Positions 1 through 6,051 of a DNA stretch of 19,443 nucleotides are shown piece by piece. The notes beneath the pieces were generated by a model. That model was not told the DNA's origin. It searched no databases and saw only the letters and a list, made by a program, of their open reading frames with translations. The stretch covers positions 1 through 19,443 of the forward strand of contig NZ_QTYB01000026.1 of assembly GCF_003461955.1 (NCBI RefSeq). Direction: 5' to 3'. How positions within the stretch are numbered: position 1 is the first letter of the stretch; each line of letters opens with the position of its first letter. The translations under genes and the position numbers were made by a program. This stretch comes from Ruminococcus sp. AM36-2AA. Its GTDB lineage: Bacteria; Bacillota; Clostridia; Lachnospirales; Lachnospiraceae.

Positions 1-42
1 TCATCTCGGCAATTGAATTACCGAGGATTCCCGCTTATCTTC

Positions 43-213
43 CTAAATATTCTGATTCTCTTTTATTGTATAACCACATTGATCACAAACACTGTCTCCA
101 ACCGTTTTCCCGTCCCGAACAAACACTTCTATATCAGCACCGCATTTTGGGCACTTAATTTCTACGATTGAAATCATATTTCGTGCATCCTGACATCCTG
201 AAAAAAAACTCAT
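43..213 (-). CDS. Small zinc-ribbon protein (56 aa)
   Basis: A 56-residue protein with two CxxC pairs: C21-P-K-C24 and C43-D-Q-C46, plus a lone C7 in the N-terminal SGCQDA. The paired knuckles around a short beta-hairpin are the pattern of a rubredoxin-like or zinc-ribbon fold that binds Zn or Fe. The reading frame is open further upstream, but I chose the ATG at 213. It follows a purine-rich GCAGGTGAAAGA ribosome site and overlaps the stop of the upstream fragment by ATGA, a translational-coupling arrangement. It is the last visible gene of the leftward operon with the two CooC-type ATPases, so a role in handling or delivering metal to the same target is a reasonable inference. No specific family name is recognised. 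Between it and the window edge lies a short inverted repeat (CTCGG at 5-9, CCGAG at 21-25). Confidence 0.65.
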   Translation of the reverse strand: MSFFSGCQDARNMISIVEIKCPKCGADIEVFVRDGKTVGDSVCDQCGYTIKENQNI

Positions 214-323
214 TCTTTCACCTGCTTCCATACTTTTTTCATATAATCTATAACAATATCCCCTACATATGCAATATCTTCTGCCGAAAAAGCCAGCGGA
301 AAATTGTCGGAGAAAATATTCTT
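210..323 (-). pseudogene. C-terminal fragment of an unidentified gene
   Basis: After a stop at 324-326, a 37-residue frame runs to a TGA at 210-212 and ends in DIVIDYMKKVWKQVKE. It overlaps the start codon of the zinc-ribbon gene exactly as an operon neighbour would, which suggests the genuine 3' end of a gene whose body has been lost. The piece is too short to assign a family. It lies directly after the CooC stub at 346-399, so one deletion could have removed the body of one or two genes between them. Confidence 0.4.
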
Positions 324-345
324 TCAAGTAATATTCAAAGGATTT

Positions 346-399
346 TCATGTCAGATTAGTCTTTCCTACACCACCTTTTCCTGTTACGGCTATTTTCAT
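346..399 (-). pseudogene. N-terminal stub of a third CooC-type ATPase
   Basis: An ATG at 399, 21 bases after the stop of the preceding cooC-like gene, opens MKIAVTGKGGVGKT, a textbook P-loop start for a MinD/CooC ATPase. The frame then reads NLT and stops, so only 17 codons survive. The Walker A threonine that normally follows GKT is Asn. No continuation of a CooC fold was found downstream in any frame. I read this as the relic of a third tandem CooC paralogue whose body was deleted. Confidence 0.6.
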
Positions 400-419
400 T
401 TCTTATTACTTTCTCTCAT

Positions 420-1196
420 TTATTGTTTCAAAATTTTCCTTGCAAGCGTATGAATTTCTGGAATTTCCATCATTAGTTCATTTCCAAGCAGTCCCTTTCT
501 TGCAATTTCTGTATCTTCTGAAATAACTGCCAGTACCTTACTCTGATCGTCAATGGACTCCAACATTGTTGGTAAAATCTGTCCGTTCACTTTATTTAAC
601 ACAAAAAATACAGTTTTTCCAATGCTTTCCCCAAGCTGTTGGATTTTTTTCGTCAGCTTCAATGATTCAAAAGAAGGATCTACGATCATTAAGATCAAAT
701 CTACACTGTTATCTACGCCACGTCCAAAATGCTCTACACCAGCTTCCATATCCAGCAATACAACTTCATTTTCTTCTACCGTCAGATGTTTGATAAATTG
801 CTTTAAAATACTATTCATCGTGCAGGCACAGCCTTCATTTGCCTGATGTATTTTCCCGCTTGAAATAAGCATCACACCATTGTTTCGTGCAATATATTCT
901 TCAGGTATCTCATTCAATGTAAATGGTTCCGAATAGAACTTTTTTGCAAATGCAGATAACTTCACAGTATCAAGAATCTCACCTACCATCATTGTTTTAA
1001 AAGCTTTCTCCTTACCGCCAAAATACTCTATAAAGTCTCTTGGAAGTTTTACTCCCAGTTGGCGATGCAGCCCATAATTTGATTCATCAGAATCAGCTAC
1101 AAGGACAGTCTTTCCCATTCGTTCAAATTCTTTGGCAAGCAGTGCTGATACTGTACTTTTTCCACAGCCACCTTTTCCACATACTGTAATCTTCAT
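420..1196 (-). CDS. CooC-type metal-insertion ATPase, copy B (258 aa)
   Basis: A SIMIBI-class (MinD/ParA-like) P-loop ATPase of the CooC family. These use ATP-driven dimerisation to insert nickel into carbon monoxide dehydrogenase or acetyl-CoA synthase. Visible features are the deviant Walker A GKGGCGKST (residues 7-15), the switch-I-like DSDESN (35-40), a CxC metal-binding pair (C123, C125 in EGCACT) and the CooC hallmark DMEAGVEHFGRG (149-160). Length is normal for the family. The frame also offers a GTG at 1217 overlapping the upstream stop, but the ATG at 1196 has a GGAGG site nine bases upstream and puts the P-loop at the N-terminus as in relatives. It follows copy A in one leftward operon. 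Its metal target is not in this window, so nickel is inferred from the family. Confidence 0.87.
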   Translation of the reverse strand: MKITVCGKGGCGKSTVSALLAKEFERMGKTVLVADSDESNYGLHRQLGVKLPRDFIEYFGGKEKAFKTMMVGEILDTVKLSAFAKKFYSEPFTLNEIPEEYIARNNGVMLISSGKIHQANEGCACTMNSILKQFIKHLTVEENEVVLLDMEAGVEHFGRGVDNSVDLILMIVDPSFESLKLTKKIQQLGESIGKTVFFVLNKVNGQILPTMLESIDDQSKVLAVISEDTEIARKGLLGNELMMEIPEIHTLARKILKQ

Positions 1197-1213
1197 GCCT
1201 TCAATCCTCCAAC

Positions 1214-1984
1214 TCACAGTCCTAACTTCTTTACAATTTCTCCCAGTGCACTTCTTACAGGAGAATCTTTCGGAAGCTGTATAATTGGCTTTCCATCGCA
1301 GTCATACTGATAAACCTGATTATCATGAGGCACCACACCCAGCAGCTCCAGTCCCTGGTTCCTGATTTCTTCCAGAGTTCCGGCATCCAGTTTTCCATCT
1401 GGAACACGATTCACGATCAATCCTGTTTTCTGTGGTTTAAAATTCAGTTCCTTCATCAGCTTTGCAATACGTCCGGCTGCCTGAACACCTCTTCTGGAAC
1501 AGTCACTCACAAGAATCGCAACTTCCATCATTGGCAGAATTCCCCTGCTGATATGTTCCATACCTGCTTCGTTATCGACTACAATGTACGGATACTGGCT
1601 CTGTAATTTTTGTACCTGGGTCTGTACCAAACCGTTTACAAAACAGTAACACCCCTGTCCCTGTGTCCTTCCCATCACCATCAGATCATAATCATCTTCT
1701 TCCGCAATCGCATCCGAAAGACGCATTTCCAGATATGCCTGTTTCGTCATACCGGATGGGATCTGATATCGTGAGTCTACGCCTGCCCGCTCAATTTCTT
1801 CTCTCAGCTCTCCAAGTGTGATCTCCGGCTCCACACCAAGCACTTCATTTAAATTGGCATTCGCATCTGCATCCACAGCCAGAACCGGACATTTCCCACT
1901 TTCACACAAATACTGGATCAATAATCCACAAAGTGTCGTTTTTCCTACGCCGCCTTTTCCTGATACTGCAATTACATGTCCCAT
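1214..1984 (-). CDS. CooC/AcsF-type metal-insertion ATPase, copy A (256 aa)
   Basis: First gene of the leftward operon and paralogue of the next. It has Walker A GKGGVGKTT (9-17), DADANANLNEVLG after strand 2, the CxC pair C112/C114 within GRTQGQGCYCF, and DNEAGMEHISRG (137-148), the CooC/AcsF version of the switch-II region. In the family the CxC cysteines of two protomers bind Ni or Zn at the dimer interface, and ATP turnover drives delivery to CODH or acetyl-CoA synthase. The start at 1984 has AGGAGG seven bases upstream; the frame is open much further, but that stretch contains the promoter. Ten bases upstream of copy B's most likely reading, the stop at 1214 overlaps copy B's alternative GTG. 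Two distinct CooC proteins may serve two metal sites or act as a heterodimer. Confidence 0.9.
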   Translation of the reverse strand: MGHVIAVSGKGGVGKTTLCGLLIQYLCESGKCPVLAVDADANANLNEVLGVEPEITLGELREEIERAGVDSRYQIPSGMTKQAYLEMRLSDAIAEEDDYDLMVMGRTQGQGCYCFVNGLVQTQVQKLQSQYPYIVVDNEAGMEHISRGILPMMEVAILVSDCSRRGVQAAGRIAKLMKELNFKPQKTGLIVNRVPDGKLDAGTLEEIRNQGLELLGVVPHDNQVYQYDCDGKPIIQLPKDSPVRSALGEIVKKLGL

Positions 1985-2015
1985 GTTTTTTCCTCCTGAA
2001 ATTCTGAACAATCTG

Positions 2016-2044
2016 TTGACTTTTTCTTTAAACCTCATTATAGT
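2016..2044 (+). promoter_or_regulatory. Rightward promoter of the tetR gene
   Basis: TTGACT (2016-2021), a 17-base spacer and TATAGT (2039-2044) form a near-consensus sigma-70-type promoter pointing at the TetR gene at 2159. The last base of the -10 begins the 21-bp operator. Confidence 0.72.
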
Positions 2045-2064
2045 TGTCACTATATAAATTACAA
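2037..2064 (-). promoter_or_regulatory. Leftward promoter of the cooC operon
   Basis: On the minus strand, TTGTAA (2064-2059), a 16-base spacer and TATAAT (2042-2037) stand 53 bases before the start of cooC copy A. The -35 is itself the right half of the operator, and the -10 overlaps the -10 of the rightward promoter. The two promoters are back to back and one bound protein could shut both. Confidence 0.6.
2044..2064. promoter_or_regulatory. Palindromic operator, copy 1 (TTGT-N13-ACAA)
   Basis: TTGTCA, nine bases, then TTACAA: a nearly perfect dyad lying between and overlapping both divergent promoters. The same site at the same position recurs at 3462-3482. The likely binder is the adjacent TetR or one of the Rrf2 proteins; sequence alone does not say which. 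Confidence 0.6.
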
Positions 2065-2092
2065 TAATCAATCTATGAAATCTGTTCTGTTC

Positions 2093-2118
2093 CTCAACAC
2101 ATCCCAAAAACTGTTGAG
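2093..2118 (+). repeat. Leader inverted repeat, copy 1
   Basis: CTCAACA (2093-2099) and TGTTGAG (2112-2118) are perfect 7-base arms around a 12-base loop, in the untranslated leader between the rightward promoter and the tetR start. The counterpart at 3508-3540 has 10-base arms. It could be an RNA hairpin or a second protein site. Confidence 0.55.
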
Positions 2119-2158
2119 AAATGATACATTGTAAAGCATACATTCAATGGAGGACATT

Positions 2159-2806
2159 ATGTCGGAAAAAACAAGAAAGCAGGACCGCCGCACCAGATAT
2201 ACCAGGCAAACTATAAAAGAAACCTTTTTAGAATTATTAAAGCAGAAAAATTTCACAAAAATCACGGTCACTGAAATCTGTAAAATTTCTGAAATAAACA
2301 GAGGTACTTTTTATCTGCACTATTACGATATCCATGACGTGTTGGAAGATATTTTAAATGATATAGCACAGGATTTGAAAACAACGGTAGAACATTTATT
2401 TTGCCCAAACCAGAAAAGCTGTTCCTATCCCTTCTGCCAAAAGATTCAAATGGAAACAAAATATAGATCTCTGTTTCTGGATGACACAATCGCTCCCATT
2501 CTTCTGGAAAAAATAGCAGCAAATACAAAAGAAGGCTATGTGACCTGGCTTATGTCACACAGCCTCCTGACCTTTGAGCAGGCAGAATCGGTTTTTTATT
2601 TTCAAATGAATGGCTGCCTTTCCATCAACAGACTAATGCTCCGCAATCACTGTAATGACTGGAAACAGATTCAGACAACAATTGACAAATTTATCAAAGC
2701 CGGACTGGAAAGTTTTCTGATTCATGATCAGAGGGAAGAAAATGCTTCCGATAATTTTTGTAGCAAAATTTCTCCAACTGTTACCGCATCTTCTACGCTC
2801 AGATAA
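2159..2806 (+). CDS. TetR/AcrR-family transcriptional regulator (215 aa)
   Basis: An N-terminal TetR DNA-binding domain covers roughly residues 15-62. Helix 1 is TRQTIKETFLELLKQKNF, followed by the HTH ITVTEICKISEINRGTFYLHY (36-56), with the GTFYxHY recognition helix typical of the family. The rest is an all-helical ligand-binding or dimerisation domain without a ligand motif I can name. I chose ATG 2159 over the in-frame ATG at 2147 because GGAGG (2149-2153) sits five bases before it. The gene is transcribed divergently from the cooC operon across the dyad operator, so it is a good candidate repressor of that operon and of itself. Its last 79 bases overlap the 3' end of the convergent DUF3786 gene. 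Confidence 0.85.
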   Translation: MSEKTRKQDRRTRYTRQTIKETFLELLKQKNFTKITVTEICKISEINRGTFYLHYYDIHDVLEDILNDIAQDLKTTVEHLFCPNQKSCSYPFCQKIQMETKYRSLFLDDTIAPILLEKIAANTKEGYVTWLMSHSLLTFEQAESVFYFQMNGCLSINRLMLRNHCNDWKQIQTTIDKFIKAGLESFLIHDQREENASDNFCSKISPTVTASSTLR

Positions 2807-3354
2807 TGATCAGCATGATCCTGAAGAAATATTTTGCCAGATACAGGAAATTCTTCATCTGCAAACCATATCTTTAAAGTTACCGGATATCTTGGCAGAA
2901 CTGGAAAAACAGCACACAGATCCGCCTTTGTCTCTGTGAATTCTGCACCCAGACTTGTACATGCTTTCTGAATTTTCTCAGGCTCTTTGTCCTGCAAAAG
3001 CTTTTCCAGTTTCTGCTCTGCAGTCCGGTCAAATTTGGTTCCCCGAATCAATCCATCTTTCAGGTTACCAAAAGTAATGAGCTTATGTGAGCCTTCTGTG
3101 CCATCAGCCATATCCAGATAATGCAGCAATGTCAGATAATGCCATTCATCCATATTTGAGTTAATATAAAACTCAGGAAGTTGAATTTCAATCACTTCGT
3201 GAAAACTTGGTACCTCAAGCATATTTCGGCTGCTGTGAAAAACAGCCCCACTTTTTGCAGCAAGATCCTCCCCAGAACGATTTTGCAGCCGTTTTACTGC
3301 TGCCTGCAACATTTCCTGAAATGCACGATTTTCTGTTTGATTTTTATATTCCAT
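2728..3354 (-). CDS. DUF3786-family protein (208 aa)
   Basis: The C-terminal half carries the conserved DUF3786 pattern: FPVLPRYPVTLKIWFADEE (150-168) followed by FPVSGKIFLQDHADHYLSVE (169-188) and a helix. No catalytic motif, signal peptide or membrane segment is seen. The function is unknown; my recollection is that such proteins occur near corrinoid or CODH/ACS-type genes of anaerobes, which fits CooC neighbours, but this is not demonstrated here. Start at 3354 follows AAGGAG with five bases spacing. The gene has its own leftward promoter, which uses the second copy of the operator found upstream of the cooC operon, so it is probably co-regulated with it. Its 3' end overlaps tetR tail to tail by 79 bases. 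Confidence 0.75.
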   Translation of the reverse strand: MEYKNQTENRAFQEMLQAAVKRLQNRSGEDLAAKSGAVFHSSRNMLEVPSFHEVIEIQLPEFYINSNMDEWHYLTLLHYLDMADGTEGSHKLITFGNLKDGLIRGTKFDRTAEQKLEKLLQDKEPEKIQKACTSLGAEFTETKADLCAVFPVLPRYPVTLKIWFADEEFPVSGKIFLQDHADHYLSVEDAVTVGEILLQKLSEAFSSL

Positions 3355-3433
3355 AAATTCTCCTTTGTGAATATTTTATCGCATCATATAATAATCAATG
3401 TTTATGCAAGAATTTGGTGATTTCATTCCTGTG

Positions 3434-3462
3434 TTGACTTTTCCTTCAAATTTCATTATAGT
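3434..3462 (+). promoter_or_regulatory. Rightward promoter of rrf2 copy 1
   Basis: TTGACT (3434-3439), 17 bases, TATAGT (3457-3462): same boxes and spacing as the promoter at 2016. A leader of about 160 bases precedes the Rrf2 start at 3628. Confidence 0.7.
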
Positions 3463-3482
3463 TGTAATTATATTATTTACAA
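3455..3482 (-). promoter_or_regulatory. Leftward promoter of the DUF3786 gene
   Basis: Minus-strand TTGTAA (3482-3477), 16 bases, TATAAT (3460-3455). The geometry is identical to the cooC promoter at 2037-2064. Confidence 0.6.
3462..3482. promoter_or_regulatory. Palindromic operator, copy 2 (TTGTAA-N9-TTACAA)
   Basis: Perfect 6-base arms, with an AT-only centre, overlapping the -10 of the rightward promoter and forming the -35 of the leftward promoter. It is the duplicate of the site at 2044-2064. Confidence 0.65.
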
Positions 3483-3507
3483 TCGTCAAAATAAAAAATA
3501 TGTACAA

Positions 3508-3540
3508 GTTCTCAACACATTAAAAAGAACTGTTGAGAAC
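3508..3540 (+). repeat. Leader inverted repeat, copy 2
   Basis: GTTCTCAACA (3508-3517) and TGTTGAGAAC (3531-3540) are perfect 10-base arms with a 13-base loop in the leader of the Rrf2 gene. It corresponds in sequence and position to 2093-2118. There is no T-run after it, so it is not an ordinary terminator. Confidence 0.6.
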
Positions 3541-3627
3541 TTGAGATGTTTTTGGCAAACCAGAAATATCTTGTCTCAAAAATGTGAAAACAAAATCATT
3601 ATATCATACTACAAGGAGTTTCTTATC

Positions 3628-4077
3628 ATGAAATACTCAACGAAATTAAGCGATACTGTTCATGTGATGGTTCTGATTGCTATCAACCAGGAAAAATCCC
3701 TCTCCAGTGCCTCAATTGCAGAAAGTGTCCATACAAATCCCGGCTTTGTACGCCAGCTTATGTTAAAACTAAAAAAAGCCGGACTTATGACCAGTGTAGC
3801 CGGACATGCCCGTCCTTCTCTTTCAAAACCAGCAGACCAGATCACATTACTGGATATTTATAAAGCAGTTGAAGGCGAGAAACCTCTGCTTCATTTAGAT
3901 ACTCATACCAACCCTGATTGCGGCATTGGCATTAATATTCAGTTGTCTTTGCAGGGATTCTATGATGAAATCCAAAAAACTGCTGAAGGAAAAATGAATA
4001 CGATTACTTTACAGGATATCATAAATACCTATTATCAACGAACATCCATGCAAAATAATTTGCAAAACATTATATGA
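3628..4077 (+). CDS. Rrf2-family transcriptional regulator, copy 1 (149 aa)
   Basis: Rrf2 regulators carry an N-terminal winged HTH; many bind an Fe-S cluster through three cysteines. Here the HTH covers about residues 1-65 (LSSASIAESVHTNPGFVRQL, with the wing around GLMTSVAGHARPS), followed by the family segment ITLLDIYKAVEG. The region that holds the cluster cysteines in IscR or NsrR has only C98 in TNPDCGIGINIQ, so this is a YwnA-like cluster-free type that may instead sense through a single thiol. The start at 3628 has AAGGAG upstream and gives the standard MKYSTKLSDT opening shared with copy 2. It is driven from the second copy of the divergent operator module, opposite the DUF3786 gene. 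Confidence 0.88.
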   Translation: MKYSTKLSDTVHVMVLIAINQEKSLSSASIAESVHTNPGFVRQLMLKLKKAGLMTSVAGHARPSLSKPADQITLLDIYKAVEGEKPLLHLDTHTNPDCGIGINIQLSLQGFYDEIQKTAEGKMNTITLQDIINTYYQRTSMQNNLQNII

Positions 4078-4121
4078 CAGGAGAAATAGGCAGGAAACAT
4101 TTTGTGATAATTTTGGAAAAC

Positions 4122-4211
4122 TCACTCCAAGAGTTCTCCTGCATCACTTGCTGCATACTCCCTGATGCTCTGTACATGGCGTCCTGAAATACTTTTCTTT
4201 TTGGTGCATTA
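4122..4211 (-). pseudogene. Unidentified ORF remnant
   Basis: A short minus-strand frame ends in GRHVQSIREYAASDAGELLE and a TGA at 4122-4124. It reads like the tail of a real protein and has no visible body upstream. I cannot name the family. Together with the AraC relic next to it, it suggests that 4080-4520 is a scar of several rearrangements. Confidence 0.25.
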
Positions 4212-4263
4212 ACTTAATTGACTCCTTTCAGATTTGACTAATAGATTTTCAGATAAAAAGAAA

Positions 4264-4302
4264 AAGCCGCTGACACGTTATCTTCTAACGCATCAACAGC
4301 TT
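4264..4302 (-). terminator. Rho-independent terminator, leftward
   Basis: Arms 4264-4280 and 4286-4302 (17 bases each, 5-base loop). In the minus-strand RNA all four non-Watson-Crick positions become G-U pairs, so the stem is complete. It is followed by TTTTTCTTTTT. On the plus strand those positions are C-A mismatches, so it works only leftward. It probably backs up termination of the sirtuin operon. Confidence 0.7.
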
Positions 4303-4519
4303 CTATCCTGCTTTAATTCAGTGTATTATTCGGTTTTGTAAAGGTTTATTTGCTTTCAGCATGAAGTTGGCATCGAATATGCTGATGCAGGAAGATAAAT
4401 CTATTTCGGAAATTGCCGCCGCTGTGGGATATAAAAGCCAAAGTAAATTTACATCGGCTTTCCGAGATATATTTCAGATATTACCTACTGCATATCAGAA
4501 ACTGTATCGTAATCAATAA
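4289..4519 (+). pseudogene. 3' remnant of an AraC-family regulator
   Basis: The frame from about 4289 to the TAA at 4517-4519 contains MKLASNMLMQEDKSISEIAA, then VGYKSQSKFTSAFRDIFQIL and PTAYQKL. This is the second helix-turn-helix and C-terminal end of an AraC/XylS regulator (I.EIA..VGY.S.S.F..AF pattern). The sensor domain and first HTH are missing, and an in-frame stop (4286-4288) closes the frame upstream. It is followed at once by a strong hairpin, the original terminator of the lost gene. At most 52 aa could be translated from ATG 4361. Confidence 0.72.
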
Positions 4520-4527
4520 TTTTAATG

Positions 4528-4564
4528 CAAAACTGCACCCACAATATCCCTGAGTGCAGTTTTG
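4528..4564. terminator. Bidirectional terminator after the AraC remnant
   Basis: CAAAACTGCAC (4528-4538) and GTGCAGTTTTG (4554-4564) are perfect 11-base arms with T-rich flanks on both sides. It can stop rightward transcription of the AraC relic and leftward transcription from the sirtuin operon, whose last stop is at 4620. Confidence 0.7.
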
Positions 4565-4619
4565 TATCAATCAATATTCTAATGTTTCTCCATTAAGTGG
4601 AATATCAAGAACAAGTATC

Positions 4620-5597
4620 CTATACAAATGCACTTTCCTCTTTTGCTTTCCGCAAATCTTTTAACACTGTTCCTATATCTCCCAAAATAGCAATCCCCTT
4701 ATCTTCAATGAATTCCGGCAAAAACTGATATTCTGAATTTACGGAGATATAATATGCATCTTTCAAGCTGTTTGTCAGTTCCCAAAACGGTTCCTGTATA
4801 AACATCGGTGTCATGCGCCCTACTCCAAGTTCTATCAAGAGAATTTTTCTATCTTTGTTCTTTTGAATGTATTTTGAGATTTTCTCATATTCTTCTTCGT
4901 ATTTTTTCCCTTGCAGAAAATTCCCATATCCCCTTACCCACGGAAACATTTCCGCACCACAATGAGGGCAGCGAGGAATCAGTTCATCCGGCACCATTGT
5001 CCCCTCTCCCATAGCCGCAATCATATCTGCCACAGGTTGTACGGCATCCCATGTTTCATCCTGACAGCACCGGGAACACTGGAAGAAACGATGATCTCCC
5101 TGAATCTCACTGACCTTTTCTTCCGGATAAATCTTTACAAACTGTGTATCCTGATTAGTCGTTAAGATATGAAAATCCTTTCCCTGCAAGATTCTATCCA
5201 AATCCAGATATGGCTCTCTGATAGGAGCATTTTGTGTAGTATTTAAAAAGGTTGCCACATATCCCCAGTGTTCATTTCTTGTAGAAAACCGATGCATCAT
5301 TCCGCTAAAAGCACCTTTGAATCCATACTTATCTGCAAATTTTCCAAAATGCTCACGAAAAGAAGGGGTATCACTATAATAAAAGTCACCACCTCCAGCC
5401 GCTGATAAACCGGATGCTCCGCCTACTATGATACACTCTGCCTCCTGCACTCTGCGAACAAATTCCTGAATCTGTTCCTCATAAGGAAGTGGTTTTTGTT
5501 TGCTCAACACTACAGCAGTACCGCCGGATGCATAGGTACTATAGTGTCTGGAATAGTTCATTTGTGTTTTCATTACCAAATTTTCATAACAGCTCAT
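4620..5597 (-). CDS. Class-M-like sirtuin (SirTM), copy 1 (325 aa)
   Basis: A Sir2-fold NAD-binding protein of the class M type, enzymes that in other bacteria ADP-ribosylate a lipoylated GcvH-like carrier. Numbering from ATG 5597, it shows GGASGLSAAGGGDFYY (about 59-74, NAD-binding loop), DKYGFKGAFSG, TTNQD with N148, then IQGD with Q166 where classical sirtuins have the catalytic His. A Zn ribbon follows: C174, C177 or C178, then C210-P-H-C213. It has about 35 extra N-terminal residues (SRHYSTYASGGTAVVLS) absent from its two paralogues. ATG 5606 is also possible, but AGGAG lies only one base before it; it is ten bases before 5597. It is the last gene of the leftward four-gene operon. No macrodomain or GcvH-L gene is nearby, so the substrate is unknown. 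Confidence 0.82.
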   Translation of the reverse strand: MSCYENLVMKTQMNYSRHYSTYASGGTAVVLSKQKPLPYEEQIQEFVRRVQEAECIIVGGASGLSAAGGGDFYYSDTPSFREHFGKFADKYGFKGAFSGMMHRFSTRNEHWGYVATFLNTTQNAPIREPYLDLDRILQGKDFHILTTNQDTQFVKIYPEEKVSEIQGDHRFFQCSRCCQDETWDAVQPVADMIAAMGEGTMVPDELIPRCPHCGAEMFPWVRGYGNFLQGKKYEEEYEKISKYIQKNKDRKILLIELGVGRMTPMFIQEPFWELTNSLKDAYYISVNSEYQFLPEFIEDKGIAILGDIGTVLKDLRKAKEESAFV

Positions 5598-5650
5598 TAT
5601 TTTCATTCTCCTATCTCACAACTGTAATATCTTTAACCACTTTACTTAGT

Positions 5651-6046
5651 CTATCCTTCCCTTTCTGATTCCATTGGCAACACCTCGTCAAAAGCCCGTA
5701 TTGCATTGCGAATGCAATCATCACATTCACAGAGTACAACACCTGTATCCTTTCCCTTTAGGTCTTTACATATGGTTGCACCTGAATATTCCTGAAATTT
5801 GTTCAATATCTCCCGTGCCGTTATCGCACTTTTCTTCCCTGGCTTTACAATTCCCGCCATCATGGTTGCTCCGATCAATGCACCACAAGTTGCTTCCATA
5901 CCTCCCATACCTACCGCAAATCCGGATGCAGCATTCGTCAGTATTTCCTTATCAGAATCTGATAAATCAATCATTGCCTTGATAACCGACTGACAGCAAT
6001 TAAATCCATTATGTTTGTAATATACTGCTTTTTCTTCTCTTGTCAT
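5651..6046 (-). CDS. C_GCAxxG_C_C-family protein (131 aa)
   Basis: Small cysteine-rich protein of the C_GCAxxG_C_C (PF09719-type) family, thought to be redox-active and often found with redox or metal genes in anaerobes; the biochemical role is unknown. The pattern is complete: FNCCQSV (C17, C18), GMGGMEATCGALIGA (47-61, C54 in the CGAxxG core), C93 in ATICKDLKG and CECDDC (C106, C108, C111). There is no signal peptide; the alanine/glycine-rich middle (41-66) may be a buried helix pair. The ATG at 6046 is five bases after the stop of sirtuin copy 2, with AAGGA overlapping that stop, so the two are translationally coupled. Its position between two sirtuins suggests it works with them, perhaps as modified target or redox partner (inference). 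Confidence 0.85.
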   Translation of the reverse strand: MTREEKAVYYKHNGFNCCQSVIKAMIDLSDSDKEILTNAASGFAVGMGGMEATCGALIGATMMAGIVKPGKKSAITAREILNKFQEYSGATICKDLKGKDTGVVLCECDDCIRNAIRAFDEVLPMESEREG

Positions 6047-6051
6047 TTTCC

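Noticed and set aside
214..327. Longer start for the zinc-ribbon gene, giving 94 aa
   Set aside because: The extra 38 residues come from the wrong frame of an upstream gene fragment, whose own frame overlaps the ATG at 213; the ribosome site also favours 213.
3508..3540. Leader inverted repeat as a rho-independent terminator
   Set aside because: There is no T-run on either side, the stem is AT-rich, and the copy at 2093 is shorter; a protein site or RNA hairpin is more likely.
4264..4564. Riboswitch or structured ncRNA in the gap between rrf2 copy 1 and the sirtuins
   Set aside because: The structure is explained by two terminators and an AraC coding remnant; no conserved riboswitch core was recognised.
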